Origin: Saprolegnia diclina VS20
Lineage: Eukaryota; Oomycota; Saprolegniomycetes; Saprolegniales; Saprolegniaceae
Assembly (NCBI RefSeq): GCF_000281045.1
Contig: NW_008246110.1
Coordinates: 326,918-372,814, forward strand
Reading direction: 5' to 3'
Length of the DNA stretch: 45,897 bases
Under the pieces are notes generated by a model, which saw only the letters and a list, made by a program, of their open reading frames with translations, was not told where the DNA came from and ran no database searches. Below are positions 1 to 9,165 of the stretch, in pieces (position 1 is the first letter of the stretch; the number at the start of each line of letters is the position of its first letter). The translations under genes were made by a program, and so were the position numbers.

Positions 1-706
1 TATCGCTACCGAAGCCACGATTATAATCGCACCATTTCATTATCTTGTGCAAGTTGAACATGAAACAATTTTCTGCACTCATTATAATTCTATCCGTCTT
101 TCTCTGTTATTTTCCGAAGCTTTCACAGTCGAGAATTCCTGGGAATTACGTTAAAATAGTAGGGACAGCCAAACGAGTAAACTCCCTCGTTGAACTCAAG
201 GATGATCATTATCTTGCATAAAGCAGAGCAATTTGACAATTGTTTGGCGCTTCTCTTTCCGTGGTCTCAGTAGCCATATATGTATTGGCCATTGATGCAT
301 TCCGAAAAAAGGCGCGCATCGAGGATCGAAGTGGAGACTAATTCAGCAATCACTAACGGCAACTTGATATCCAAGCAAGGCACTTTGCTGCAACCCAACC
401 CTAGAAAATGCTTCTTTCGACGGAGACGTCAAGTACTCTCCACCCCGCGGTGCCTGTCTTTTTGCACCTTTGAGCAAGCTTTATGCAAAATGCACAGAGA
501 CAACGAGACAATCCTGTCTTCATCGTCTCATACTAACGGTAGCCCAGAGGCATGGGTTAGCGTCTAGTATGAGATGTCTTTGCCATGTACACGTCCATTC
601 GATTCCCAAACACCATTTTCCTGTTTCGAGACTGAGCATTGGATTGTCTTTGCGCCCGCATTTGGACTGCGCACCATTTCATTCTTATTGCACTGATCGT
701 AGCGTC
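1..706. other. intergenic, no supported gene
   Basis: This stretch is AT-richer than its neighbours, above all in the first 300 bases. Open frames on both strands are short, lack recognisable motifs and do not join into a plausible spliced gene. It holds the 3' flank of the minus-strand VTT gene that ends at 707. I see no RNA gene or clear transposon end. Confidence 0.5.
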
Positions 707-1540
707 TTAGTCGTGTTTCTTGGCGGCGGCGCGCTTCTTGACAATCGCGGGAACCAGCATGGCCGACGCCAGCGCGAGGAACCCGAGGAGCGTCTGCGTA
801 TCGAAAATATCGCGCACGCTCGTGAGCTGCGCGAGCATCGAGCCGGCCTTGACCGTGACAAAGTTGTAGGGCATGAGCCCAAGGAAGGCTGCTGGCGCGA
901 AGAGGTGCATCGGAATGCACAAGTACGGACTGGCAATGTTGAGGAGCCAATTCGGCGAGAAGGGAAAGATGCGCAGGAAGAGCAGCACGAAGAAGAGGCG
1001 GTTCTCGTCCTGCGCCTGCGTGATCTTGGCCTGGAGCGTATCCAGCTTCCCAGGCAAGAGGTAGTCGGTGACGGCGACGAGGCGCTCGCGCGACCCGAGC
1101 GTCGACGACAGCAAGTAGCAGCAGCTTGCGCCACACTACGAGCACAATGAGCTCATTGCCAGTGCAGATCTACCGATGGAAGGAGGTACCATGGTCAAAA
1201 CGCACACGACGGGGAAGGCCACGTGGAGCGGCAGCAAGACGCCGGCGAGGAGGTTCAAGACGACCGAGCCCGGGATCGCGAATGTTTGCTTGATAAAGTA
1301 GACGCACGAAAAGCATGCGAGCGAGAGGTAGAACTCGTCGGCCATGGCTCGGCGCAGCGCGTCGTTGACGTCGCTCCGCTGCATGTCCTCAAAGCTGAGG
1401 CTCCAGTTGAGCGCCGAGGCCAGCTGTGGTTCTTTCGCAAGGAGGCGCGTGAACATCATGTACGTGACGCCAACGCAGGCGGCGAAGACGAGTGCAAGCT
1501 TCCACGCGCTCTGCAGGACGGGCGCCAGCGCTGGTGCCAT
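707..1540 (-). CDS. TMEM41-like VTT-domain (SNARE-associated Golgi) membrane protein
   Basis: Two exons, complement(join(707..1135,1190..1540)), 259 residues; the intron 1136-1189 has a GTACCT donor and a GTAG acceptor and joins in phase 0. Seen: an N-terminal membrane segment, a segment around FAIPGSVVLNLLAGVLLP, the join giving GASCCYLLSSTLGS, and the family block RIFPFSPNWLLNIASP followed by a further hydrophobic stretch. These are the hallmarks of the VTT (DedA/SNARE-associated Golgi) domain of TMEM41A/B. In animals TMEM41B is an ER lipid scramblase needed for autophagosome and lipid-droplet formation; a similar ER role here is inferred. The C-terminus is short and lysine-rich (KKRAAAKKHD), compatible with ER retrieval. 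Length matches the family. The start is the first ATG of exon 1. Confidence 0.9.
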
Positions 1541-1761
1541 GCTTGTTGAAATAGAGTCGTTTGGTCGTTGGATATTCCACGTTGTGAAAATGCGTCCGGA
1601 AAACGTTCTTATATCTACTCTTGTCTTTTAAACTACCGTTAAGAGTCCTTTTGTTTTATTTCATGCAATGATATGCGCACATTTTACACAATGTATACTG
1701 TGTGTGTTTCCTACTTTAAATCTTATAAACGTAAAACACACACTGGCGTGGGAAACTGGGG

Positions 1762-1784
1762 CCGGATACACCTTTTGTATCCGG
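1762..1784. promoter_or_regulatory. inverted-repeat TATCCGG element upstream of SYF2
   Basis: A perfect 9-bp inverted repeat, CCGGATACA and TGTATCCGG, separated by 5 nt, lies about 33 bp before the SYF2 start codon. The core TATCCGG recurs just upstream of the UBX gene (19030-19056) and of the CHAT/P-loop gene (6487-6498). A binding site for a dimeric factor or a core-promoter element is inferred. Confidence 0.45.
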
Positions 1785-1816
1785 ACATTCCATTTGCCAA
1801 GGCCGGAAACGGAGCG

Positions 1817-2488
1817 ATGGCATCGGACGAGGAGCGCGACGTCACGTCGCCCGAGATGACGCCGGCGCAGCGCAAGCTGTTTGAGATCCGCATGAAGATC
1901 AACGCTGGTCGCAAGCAGACCAAGTCGCAGGTCGAAGAGGAACACAAGCGGTCGCAGCTACCGCCAGGTAAGGCCAAGAAGATGATGGCGGCCGAGGACG
2001 CACCCGCGAAGCGCGAGCCTGCGGACAAGGCCAAGGCGTACCTGAACGACACGGTCGTGGACGCCGAGGGCAAGTCGAAGAAGGCGTCGAAGAAAGAGAA
2101 GCAGAAGGCGGCTTTTGGCTGGGACGTCTTCAACCAGGATTCGCTCTACAATGCGTACAAGAAGCGGCTGAATACGCTGCCGCCGGCCGATGGCGCCGCA
2201 TCAGCGCCGAAAGCTGGCAGCACCAGCGACGCCATCGAACCCTACGATCCGCTCAACTATGGTCGGCAAGACAAGGTCTCGGAAGAAGGCGTCGACCGCA
2301 TGGTTGCCGAGCTCGCCGACCGCGCGGCCGCCCGCCAAAAGTTTAGCCGCCGGCGCCAGCACCGCGAAGGCGAGGACGTCGACTTTATCAACGAGCGCAA
2401 CCGCGTCTTCAACAAGAAGATCTCGCGCGCCTTCGACAAGTACACTGTCGAAATCAAGCAAAACCTCGAGCGCGGGACGGCCATCTAA
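1817..2488 (+). CDS. SYF2: pre-mRNA-splicing factor SYF2
   Basis: Single exon, 223 residues. It begins MASDEERD and has the SYF2 features in order: the TPAQRKLFEIRMKINAGRKQ helix near residue 15, a lysine-rich middle, FGWDVFNQDSLYNAYKKR near residue 100, the block YDPLNYG, and the conserved C-terminal region with FSRRR, FINERNR, FNKK and the end NLERGTAI. SYF2 is a component of the NineTeen/Prp19-associated spliceosome and acts in the catalytic steps of splicing in the nucleus; this is family knowledge. Upstream in-frame codons exist, but the ATG at 1817 gives the expected N-terminus and sits just after a promoter inverted repeat. Length is close to the human protein (243 residues). Confidence 0.95.
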   Translation: MASDEERDVTSPEMTPAQRKLFEIRMKINAGRKQTKSQVEEEHKRSQLPPGKAKKMMAAEDAPAKREPADKAKAYLNDTVVDAEGKSKKASKKEKQKAAFGWDVFNQDSLYNAYKKRLNTLPPADGAASAPKAGSTSDAIEPYDPLNYGRQDKVSEEGVDRMVAELADRAAARQKFSRRRQHREGEDVDFINERNRVFNKKISRAFDKYTVEIKQNLERGTAI

Positions 2489-2611
2489 CGCCGTCTCACC
2501 TCCGAGGTTCGACGCCGCTGTACAGCAGTACATGCACAGCAGAGATCACCCTTTATTTCACATCAATATTGAGCTTACATCGTCATCCGTCCTTCTTCTC
2601 TTGCCAGGCGG

Positions 2612-3052
2612 CTACGGCACCACCGTCGCGCCGTCGTCTTCGGTGCCATTGGTCGTGTACATGAGGATGAACTGGGTGCAGTTGCCCAGCCGGCGGTCGC
2701 AGAGCAGCGTCTTCTGAATGATCTCATACGCATCGTTGTTGTTCTCGTCGTCGATACCGTCCATGGTGGTCCCTTGCAGAGTCTTCATGAGGTCGTTCAC
2801 ATCGCCGTCGGTGGAGGAAGCAGCGCTCGTGGCTTCACCAAGACTGGCCGCAAGCCCCACAGTATCTGCCACAACCAGTGACGATGACGATACCAAAGCG
2901 TCGGCCAACTCGGGGAGGTTCTCTTCCAAGAAGGTACCGATCGGGTCCAGCGGGACGACGTCGGGGGTGGGCAAGAGACGCGCCCCACGCAGCGTGGTGG
3001 CCGCGACGACCGCTGCAACCCCCAGCGCCAACACGACGACGCGCCGCTCCAT
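2612..3052 (-). CDS. small secreted or membrane-anchored protein, unknown function
   Basis: Single exon, 146 residues. The N-terminus MERRVVVLALGVAAVVAATT is a signal peptide or signal anchor (two arginines, then a hydrophobic run). The rest is acidic and Ser/Thr-rich, with two cysteines near the C-terminus and N-glycosylation sequons NCT and NGT. No family is recognised. It is the first of three consecutive minus-strand genes (2612-6266) encoding predicted secretory-pathway proteins. The reading frame is clean and in the same codon style as its neighbours. Confidence is moderate because of the small size and lack of known domains. Confidence 0.6.
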   Translation of the reverse strand: MERRVVVLALGVAAVVAATTLRGARLLPTPDVVPLDPIGTFLEENLPELADALVSSSSLVVADTVGLAASLGEATSAASSTDGDVNDLMKTLQGTTMDGIDDENNNDAYEIIQKTLLCDRRLGNCTQFILMYTTNGTEDDGATVVP

Positions 3053-3114
3053 GATCTTCTAAATTGAAACCATGAGAAGCTAGAAAAGACTTAGTCGTTA
3101 TTAACTAGAAAGTG

Positions 3115-4476
3115 CTAATCTTGGAGGTGACTGTACGCTTCGATGTTGTGCCGACGCGCGTAGACGCGGGCTGCGAGAAAGCCGACTGCAACGACAGCGA
3201 CGCACAACAGCACGATCACATCGACGTGCGACGACGACGTGGTAACTGTCGGGCTCGTCGCAGCCAGTGCGTCCGAAGGTGACACTGTGATGGTTGGCGT
3301 CGTCGCTGACCCGTTCGTGTTACTGCCATTGCCATTGTCCGTGATGGTTGGCGTTGTCATTGACGCGTTCGCGTCACTGCCACTACCGCTGTCATTGCGC
3401 GACGGCCGAGGCGTGGGTCGCAACGGACGGAAGGGCAGCATCGTCGGTCGGTCCGAGGATCGATTGCTGGCGGGTGGCCACGCGATGGTCACTGCCGTCT
3501 CGTTGGGCGTGGTTTCATTCCCACGCTGCAAGGTGCAGTTCATAGGTCGTGGAAGACGAGGTATGCTCTGGTTCCAGCCACCCAGCGACTCGAGGTACAC
3601 TTGCCACACAATTTCGCCCAGCGGACGCATGGCATCGACAGGATGTCCAGTGACGTTGCGATGTTGGGTCGAGTTGGCTGTGAACAATAGACTCCATAGA
3701 CGCATGTCGTTCGAGGGCGGATGCACTCGGAAGCGCTGAATGGCCTCGGCTGCGACCGAGCCATTCGTTTGCAGCAGGTTAATGACCCGATGCAAGAGGA
3801 ACGCCATTAGGTCGTTGCGGTGCCTCGTCGCGTTGAAGAGGTACTGGAGAAAGCTGACCAAGTACGCCTCGTTGAACACCGTCCCGTTGAGCGCCAGCCG
3901 CGGCGGAGTGGTGCGTCGGCCATATGCCGAGTCATTGCGCGGCACTACGATCGTCGGGTACGGTGTCGCGCTGGCGTTCGTAGAAGCGTTCCAGCGTCGC
4001 AACACGTAAGGCTTCTTGGTCGCGTGCCCGTGTGGCGGAAACACAATCGTGTTGTCCGTCGACGACGAACTGTTGACCGTCCAGTTGAAGAGATGCTCCA
4101 AGTCAAAGTACGCACTGACATTGCCACCCCACGAGAGCCATAGCGTCCACGGTAGCGTTTCGTTCCTGTTGACAGGCGGTGAACGCCACGGCCGATCGTC
4201 GAAGTCGCCATCTTCATCTTCGTCGTCATCGTCATCGTCTTCGCTGTCGTACTGTGGGAAAAGTTGAGCGAGAAACGGGCGGTCACCGAGCCAGCTACTG
4301 TTAGCAGCAACCGTCTCGTTGAGGTCCACCGACAAAAAGCACGACGACGTGTTGCGCGTCAGAAAGGCGCATGGCGTCGACACATTGCATGCAAGCATGG
4401 TCGACGCATTCCAGCGCAAACAGACGTCGTGGGCTTGCGAGGCCGACACGAGGAGGAGACTTGGCAACACTCGCAT
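3115..4476 (-). CDS. type I membrane glycoprotein, Asn-rich, unknown family
   Basis: Single exon, 453 residues, starting at the first ATG (4476). Seen: a signal peptide MRVLPSLLLVSASQA, an ectodomain with more than twenty N-x-S/T sequons, an acidic run DSEDDDDDDEDEDGDF near residue 80, and a Thr/Ser/Asn-rich stalk containing tandem TTPTITDNGNGSNTNGS-like units. Near the C-terminus a single membrane segment (VDVIVLLCVAVVAVGFLAA) is followed by a short tail RVYARRHNIEAYSHLQD. The tail contains YSHL, a Tyr-x-x-hydrophobic motif of the kind bound by clathrin adaptors. I infer a heavily glycosylated plasma-membrane or endosomal surface protein. No enzymatic domain is recognised. Confidence 0.75.
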   Translation of the reverse strand: MRVLPSLLLVSASQAHDVCLRWNASTMLACNVSTPCAFLTRNTSSCFLSVDLNETVAANSSWLGDRPFLAQLFPQYDSEDDDDDDEDEDGDFDDRPWRSPPVNRNETLPWTLWLSWGGNVSAYFDLEHLFNWTVNSSSSTDNTIVFPPHGHATKKPYVLRRWNASTNASATPYPTIVVPRNDSAYGRRTTPPRLALNGTVFNEAYLVSFLQYLFNATRHRNDLMAFLLHRVINLLQTNGSVAAEAIQRFRVHPPSNDMRLWSLLFTANSTQHRNVTGHPVDAMRPLGEIVWQVYLESLGGWNQSIPRLPRPMNCTLQRGNETTPNETAVTIAWPPASNRSSDRPTMLPFRPLRPTPRPSRNDSGSGSDANASMTTPTITDNGNGSNTNGSATTPTITVSPSDALAATSPTVTTSSSHVDVIVLLCVAVVAVGFLAARVYARRHNIEAYSHLQD

Positions 4477-4832
4477 CCCAAGCAAATTCCGTTGTCAAGC
4501 TCGCTCTGTGTTTGCTCGGTCTTGAAACCCCAAGCACATCCATCACTCGCTCAAAATAGGACAACAGGAGGCTGGGACAAGCATTTCTTTCAGGTGGATC
4601 GTCGAACTGGAGAAGCCCGTTGGCGTGGGACAGGGCCGCCCTTGTTTCAACCGTCGATAGAGTTGCCACCGCCCAATCCGCTCAGCAAGCTCGCGTCTAC
4701 TGTGGCGTTCAACGCGTGGTTGCTGTCGAGACCACGCAGGCGGTACTCCTCGGACCTCGAGGCATCGTCGCCAATAAGAAGCGATTTCTTTGGCAACTTA
4801 GCTCAGTAGTGAGACGACATTGATGTATATTC
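4477..4832. other. intergenic between two surface-protein genes
   Basis: About 350 bases between the 5' end of the Asn-rich glycoprotein gene and the stop of the next minus-strand gene. There is no supported gene. It should hold the promoter of the gene at 3115-4476; one ATTGG-type box occurs on the minus strand near 4675 (CCAATC on the plus strand). Confidence 0.5.
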
Positions 4833-6266
4833 CTACTGCTCGGAGAGCTGGTTGATGGAAAAGTACGCAGATCGCGTGCGGCACCGCTTCCAGAAGAAGT
4901 ACGCGGCGCCCAGTGCCACAGCCACGAGGAGCGCGATGATCGCAGCAAAGCCCGTGATGCCGCTGCTTGCGCCATTGGGTGCGCTCTTGTTGTTGGCTAC
5001 GCTGGTCGCTGCGGTCGTTACGGCTGGCTTTGTCGACGGCGGTGGCTTTGTTGTCGGGCGTACGGTCGTTGTGCGTGGCGGCGGGGTCGGCGCCAGTGTT
5101 GCCACGAAGTTCAACACGCTGCAAGTGCCAGTGAATGAGGACGTTGCGTGCGTGCACGTGTGCTCTGAAAAGTGCGCGACCGTGCCAATCGAGCCGTTGC
5201 AGGCCGCAAAGGTGTAGCCAGTGTCAACACCACCGCAGTCGTTGACGAGATAGAACGCCTCCGCCAAACCGTTTGCTGGAAGCGCCACGTATTGCGCGTT
5301 GGCCGCAAACTCGGACGCGTTGGGTGGCGAGCGAGAGATCGCGATGGTGCCGACACAGCTAAAGGCCGTGGATGGTGCCAGAGTTGTCTTGCGAACGGCG
5401 GCATGCAGCGCGCCCGTGCAATTGACTTCGGCGTACGTCTTGACCCACGCAGTGCGGTGTGGCGCGGCCTTGCGGACGCTGCAGGCGCGAGGTGGCGGCA
5501 GCACCTCGACCACTGGCGTTGAGCAGTTGGCGTCTGAAAACAGTGCTGTTGTGTTGGCGGTGCAGTCGGCCACGAGCCATGTCGAGCCATTCACGCTGGG
5601 TGCGACTCGAGTGTCGTTCGCACTGGGTGCAGGCGCGCACGTCTGGTCCAAGACGACGCTTCTTCCAAGCATGTCCTCGGCGTACAATGCGCCCGGTAGA
5701 AAGTAGCTTGCGAGCACTGCGTCGTCCAGAACGGCGAGGTCGCGGCCTTGGCACGTTGTCGGCCACGCGTTGCCAATCGAAACGTTGTAGACGGCTCGAA
5801 GTAGCGGCCCCGAACAGTTGGCGGAAGCAAATGTCAAGAGATGCGCCCGACCATGATGCACTCTGCAGGTCGTGCTGCTCGGCGTTGTGCTACTGACGTC
5901 GGTGCAGGCTGCCGTGTTGAAGGTCGTTATTGTCGCGTTCGCGCAGCTGGCGACTACGGAGCCGTTGTTGACACTGCGAATACACGTATTATCGAGCAGT
6001 GTGCTCTCCAAGGTGGGGTCGGACTGCAACGTCATGTACTGCTTGTTGGGGAAATAGTCGAGGAAGCTCGGCGCGCTCGCTAGCGTCGCCTTGCCCGTCC
6101 CGTTGCAAGCGTGGAGGAGATTGTTGGGCGCCGTCGCATTGCCAGTGAGCAAGGCTTGGAGGGAGACGAGCGAGCCCGCAGCACATGGGGCATTGGCGTA
6201 GACGACGTCGTACACCGTCGTTGTCATCTTCGTCAATGACCCACCCGCCCGTACTGAAGCCATCAT
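4833..6266 (-). CDS. cysteine-rich three-repeat type I membrane protein
   Basis: Single open frame of 477 residues from the ATG at 6266. The ectodomain reads as three tandem units of about 125 residues, each with five or six cysteines in similar spacing and each with sequons (for example ANCSGPLL and VNCTGALH open units two and three). A Thr/Pro stalk (TPPPRTTTVRPTTKPPP) follows, then one membrane segment near residues 430-455 and a basic tail ending RSAYFSINQLSEQ. YFSI in the tail is a Tyr-x-x-hydrophobic sorting motif, as in the preceding gene. Odd: no signal peptide is visible at the N-terminus although the topology demands one, so a 5' exon may be missed or the start may lie elsewhere. 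Ligand and role are unknown. Confidence 0.7.
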   Translation of the reverse strand: MMASVRAGGSLTKMTTTVYDVVYANAPCAAGSLVSLQALLTGNATAPNNLLHACNGTGKATLASAPSFLDYFPNKQYMTLQSDPTLESTLLDNTCIRSVNNGSVVASCANATITTFNTAACTDVSSTTPSSTTCRVHHGRAHLLTFASANCSGPLLRAVYNVSIGNAWPTTCQGRDLAVLDDAVLASYFLPGALYAEDMLGRSVVLDQTCAPAPSANDTRVAPSVNGSTWLVADCTANTTALFSDANCSTPVVEVLPPPRACSVRKAAPHRTAWVKTYAEVNCTGALHAAVRKTTLAPSTAFSCVGTIAISRSPPNASEFAANAQYVALPANGLAEAFYLVNDCGGVDTGYTFAACNGSIGTVAHFSEHTCTHATSSFTGTCSVLNFVATLAPTPPPRTTTVRPTTKPPPSTKPAVTTAATSVANNKSAPNGASSGITGFAAIIALLVAVALGAAYFFWKRCRTRSAYFSINQLSEQ

Positions 6267-6297
6267 GGCTGACCAAGATCGGGGGGTTGACGATGTG

Positions 6298-6476
6298 ATT
6301 GGGTGATAGCAATGACGGCAAGGCCGCTTGATTGGTGCTAAAGTTAAATTGCGTCGCGTGGATTGGCTGGATGAATCGCGCGCTTGGATTGGCTAAAACT
6401 CAATGTTGCTTTCAATTGGATAAAAAGAGGAAAAAGGCCATTGGTTGAAAGGACCAGGTTGTCGGCTTGGGATTGG
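6298..6476. promoter_or_regulatory. array of seven ATTGG (inverse CCAAT) boxes in a divergent promoter
   Basis: ATTGG begins at 6298, 6331, 6362, 6388, 6415, 6440 and 6472, all on the plus strand, with spacings of 33, 31, 26, 27, 25 and 32 bp. The array lies between the surface-protein gene (start 6266, minus) and the CHAT/P-loop gene (start 6543, plus). CCAAT boxes bind NF-Y in other eukaryotes; regulation of one or both genes is inferred. The last copy is within ATTGGTGGAAAT, which recurs before the RRM gene. Confidence 0.6.
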
Positions 6477-6542
6477 TGGAAATCCGTTATCCGGAAATCG
6501 CATCGAGGATCGCAAGTTGCATCGTCGCTGTCTGAACGCAAG

Positions 6543-9165
6543 ATGAAGCGGTCGCAGTCGCCGTACTTGGGCGACGTCAAGCGCGTCCGGCGCGGAAGCG
6601 TCGATGGGACCTTCGAGTACGCGGGCTTCGACATGGACATGGAGAATCTCTCGGTGGACGACGCCATGGCCGACGACGACGAGGAGAACGACAACGAGGT
6701 GGCCAAGATCCTCGCCGGCCGCGACGATGGCAGCATTCTTCCGCGCATGGCCATTAGCGTCCGGTCGTTCACGCCCATTGAGCTCTCAATTGCAGAGACA
6801 GTTGGCGCGTCGCAGAGCCCCGACCGACTCACGCTCTCGCCACGCACCGAGGCTCGCATCCAGAGCCGCAGCTTCTACTTGGAGCTGCACGAAGGTACGC
6901 TGCACCGTCTGAGCCGCGCCCAGCGCCAAGCCATGCAAGCTGCGGGCCTCCTCTTCATCCCGCTCACCGCTACGAGTCCGACGATCGCGTTCACGCGCGA
7001 ATGGCTCACGCGCGGTGCCATGGCCGAGATCTACGGCCCGTACAAGCAGTACCTGAGCCGGAAGGGCTCGGTGACCGTGGAGTGGACGCGACAGCACTAC
7101 GCGGCCGAGATCAGCGTCACCAACGGCAGCAAGAACAACGTATTCATCGACAAGACACGACTGGGTACTGCTTCCTCTTGCATCACCACTATCGTCATCC
7201 AATGTTGTCGTAGCCCCGCAAGGCCAGTCGGTCCTCCTCCACGAAGAAACCATCAAAATCCTCACGACACCATACGCCCAGCGCGTCGTGCTCGGCTACA
7301 CGCTGCACGAAGGCCTTCTCGAGTCGTCGGCGCAAGGCGTGGCCCACAACCACATTGTATCACAAGCCGTATGCATACCGTCCCTTGGTCGATACATCTA
7401 CCGTAGGCAGTACTGTTTGCCCATCCGATCGCCATGTACCCGTCGTTCAGCATGACGTTAGCAGTACGCAGCACACACTCACACTCGATGTCGAAGCGTG
7501 CGTGTAGGGACTGGAATACCGGGCGATGCTTACCGAGCTCGCCAAGAACCTCCAGAGCAGCGCCAATGTACTGTACCATCTTCCTAGTTGCACGCGTGCC
7601 ATCGACTGTAGGTGTCGAAATGCCACGTCGAGAGCGACGGTACACGCCGCAGTCGAAGGCCGCCGTCTCTCAGAAGCATCGCGCGATAGGCAGCGTTGTC
7701 CTCGCGCCCCGACCGCTCGTGCAAGTGATGCTGGAGTTTGCGACGCCTATGACAGTCCAAGAACTGTGCGCGGACGGCTGCCGCGTCATGCACTTTGTGT
7801 GCCACGTCGACCACCAGTACGTCCTCTTGGAAGATGGCGTCGGGGGCGGTACGCGGGTCGCGCGGGATGAGATGCGCGGTATCCTCGCCCACTCGAGCGT
7901 CGAACTCGTGCAAGTGACCTCATACGACAAGGCGGCGTCCAGTACGTCATACGAGCGTTTGCATCAGTGTTGTTGACAGACGGCGTAGGCCACCGCTTCT
8001 TCCTACAGTGTGGCGTGCCTCACGTGATTGCCATGCATCCGTCGTCCAAGGCCGACTCGGACACGACCATGACCTTTACCAAGTGCGTACGGACCTACAA
8101 ATGCGATAGAGTAATCGCCGTCTAGGGTCCTCCATGCGTCGCTCGCGGCGGGCCGGACCATCCAAGACGCGTTTGACGCTGCACAGCACTTCATTGCACT
8201 GCTCGGCCACGTTCGATGGTGTCGCCCGCCACGATCTCATCGACCTGCGTAGGCGACGACCCGGTTCGTCTTGTACCCTGAGGACGCGTGTCATGACGTA
8301 ACCTTGTTTCCGCCATCGCCGCCCGAGCCGCTGGCACAGTCGAGCGCCGCGCGGTATGCGGCCGAGAGTCCTTCGACGCATGTGCTTGGCAGCGTCACCA
8401 AAGTAGTTCGAGATCTGTGGTGGCTGCTCATGTTCTACGGTAGCATTTTCACGGCCGCTTGGACGAAGCGCAAGTGGCAAGTCCGATACAGGACGGTATA
8501 ATGACGCTGAGACCACGGCGTAGGTCTGTCGTATGCTCATGGGGCGACGGCGGCCGCGGTGGGTGAGTATTCTTGGTCCGCGCCGTGTCGGCAAGTCGCA
8601 GTTTGTGTTGGCTGTTGCCCAGTACATTGGCCAGCGCAAGGTGTTTGGCGGCGGCATCGTGTACATCAACATCCCGCTCGAGCTGCGGTACCAGTCCCAC
8701 GACGCGATCCGCGCGTCGGTCTTGGACGTCTTTGAGATGCTCGAGCACGAACTGTACGAAGCGCCGTTGGTTCGGGTGTCACATCGCGCATTTAGGGGCA
8801 AGTGGCAGCACGTGCTTGTGATTCTCGACGGCTACGAAAGCTTCTCGCTGTCATCGCAGCTGGAGAAGGAGCTTGAGCCGCGCGTGGCCAAGCACCACAA
8901 CATTTCATTTCTCGCCACCGGCCTCGACGCGACGCACGTCCCGACATGGTCCTACACGACCGAGACACTCAAGCTACCGCCACTGGCAATACACGGCGCG
9001 CCGTCAGCGCCAGCGACCGACGACGACCTCGAAGACCTCTTGCGCGTACCAGCCATGGACTATGCGAGAACGCCACCGCCGGTACTGTGGGCGCCCGAGA
9101 CGCCGCCGCCAGCGTTGCCGACGCCCCGATCGCTTACGACCAAGCCGTCCTGCGCGATCATGTAA
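6543..9165 (+). CDS. CHAT (caspase-like) domain plus P-loop NTPase protein
   Basis: Eleven exons: join(6543..7164,7214..7368,7407..7463,7508..7567,7612..7639,7690..7941,7989..8082,8126..8210,8253..8402,8444..8473,8524..9165). All internal phases agree. A further phase-neutral intron is possible at 8754-8795. Residues 1-255 start with a charged disordered part, then a region vaguely like an FHA fold. Residues about 258-470 match a CHAT domain: VLFAHP, GLEYRAMLTELAKNLQ, FATPMTVQEL, HFVCH (His about 346), LLEDG, GVPHVIAMHP, ASLAAGRTIQDAF, then RFVLYPEDACHDVTLF. Next HFHGRLDEAQ leads into Walker A GPRRVGKS (about 530) and Walker B HVLVILDG. CHAT-STAND proteins in bacteria and fungi act in regulated proteolysis or cell death; a similar role here is inferred. 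The usual Cys is not visible, with Tyr at that place. The 3' end is uncertain and coding may run to about 9732. Confidence 0.75.

Noticed and set aside
470-1150. 226-codon plus-strand frame at the left end
   Set aside because: It is mostly antisense to the VTT protein, whose minus-strand exons carry clear family motifs; the plus frame has a biased Arg/Glu/His composition.
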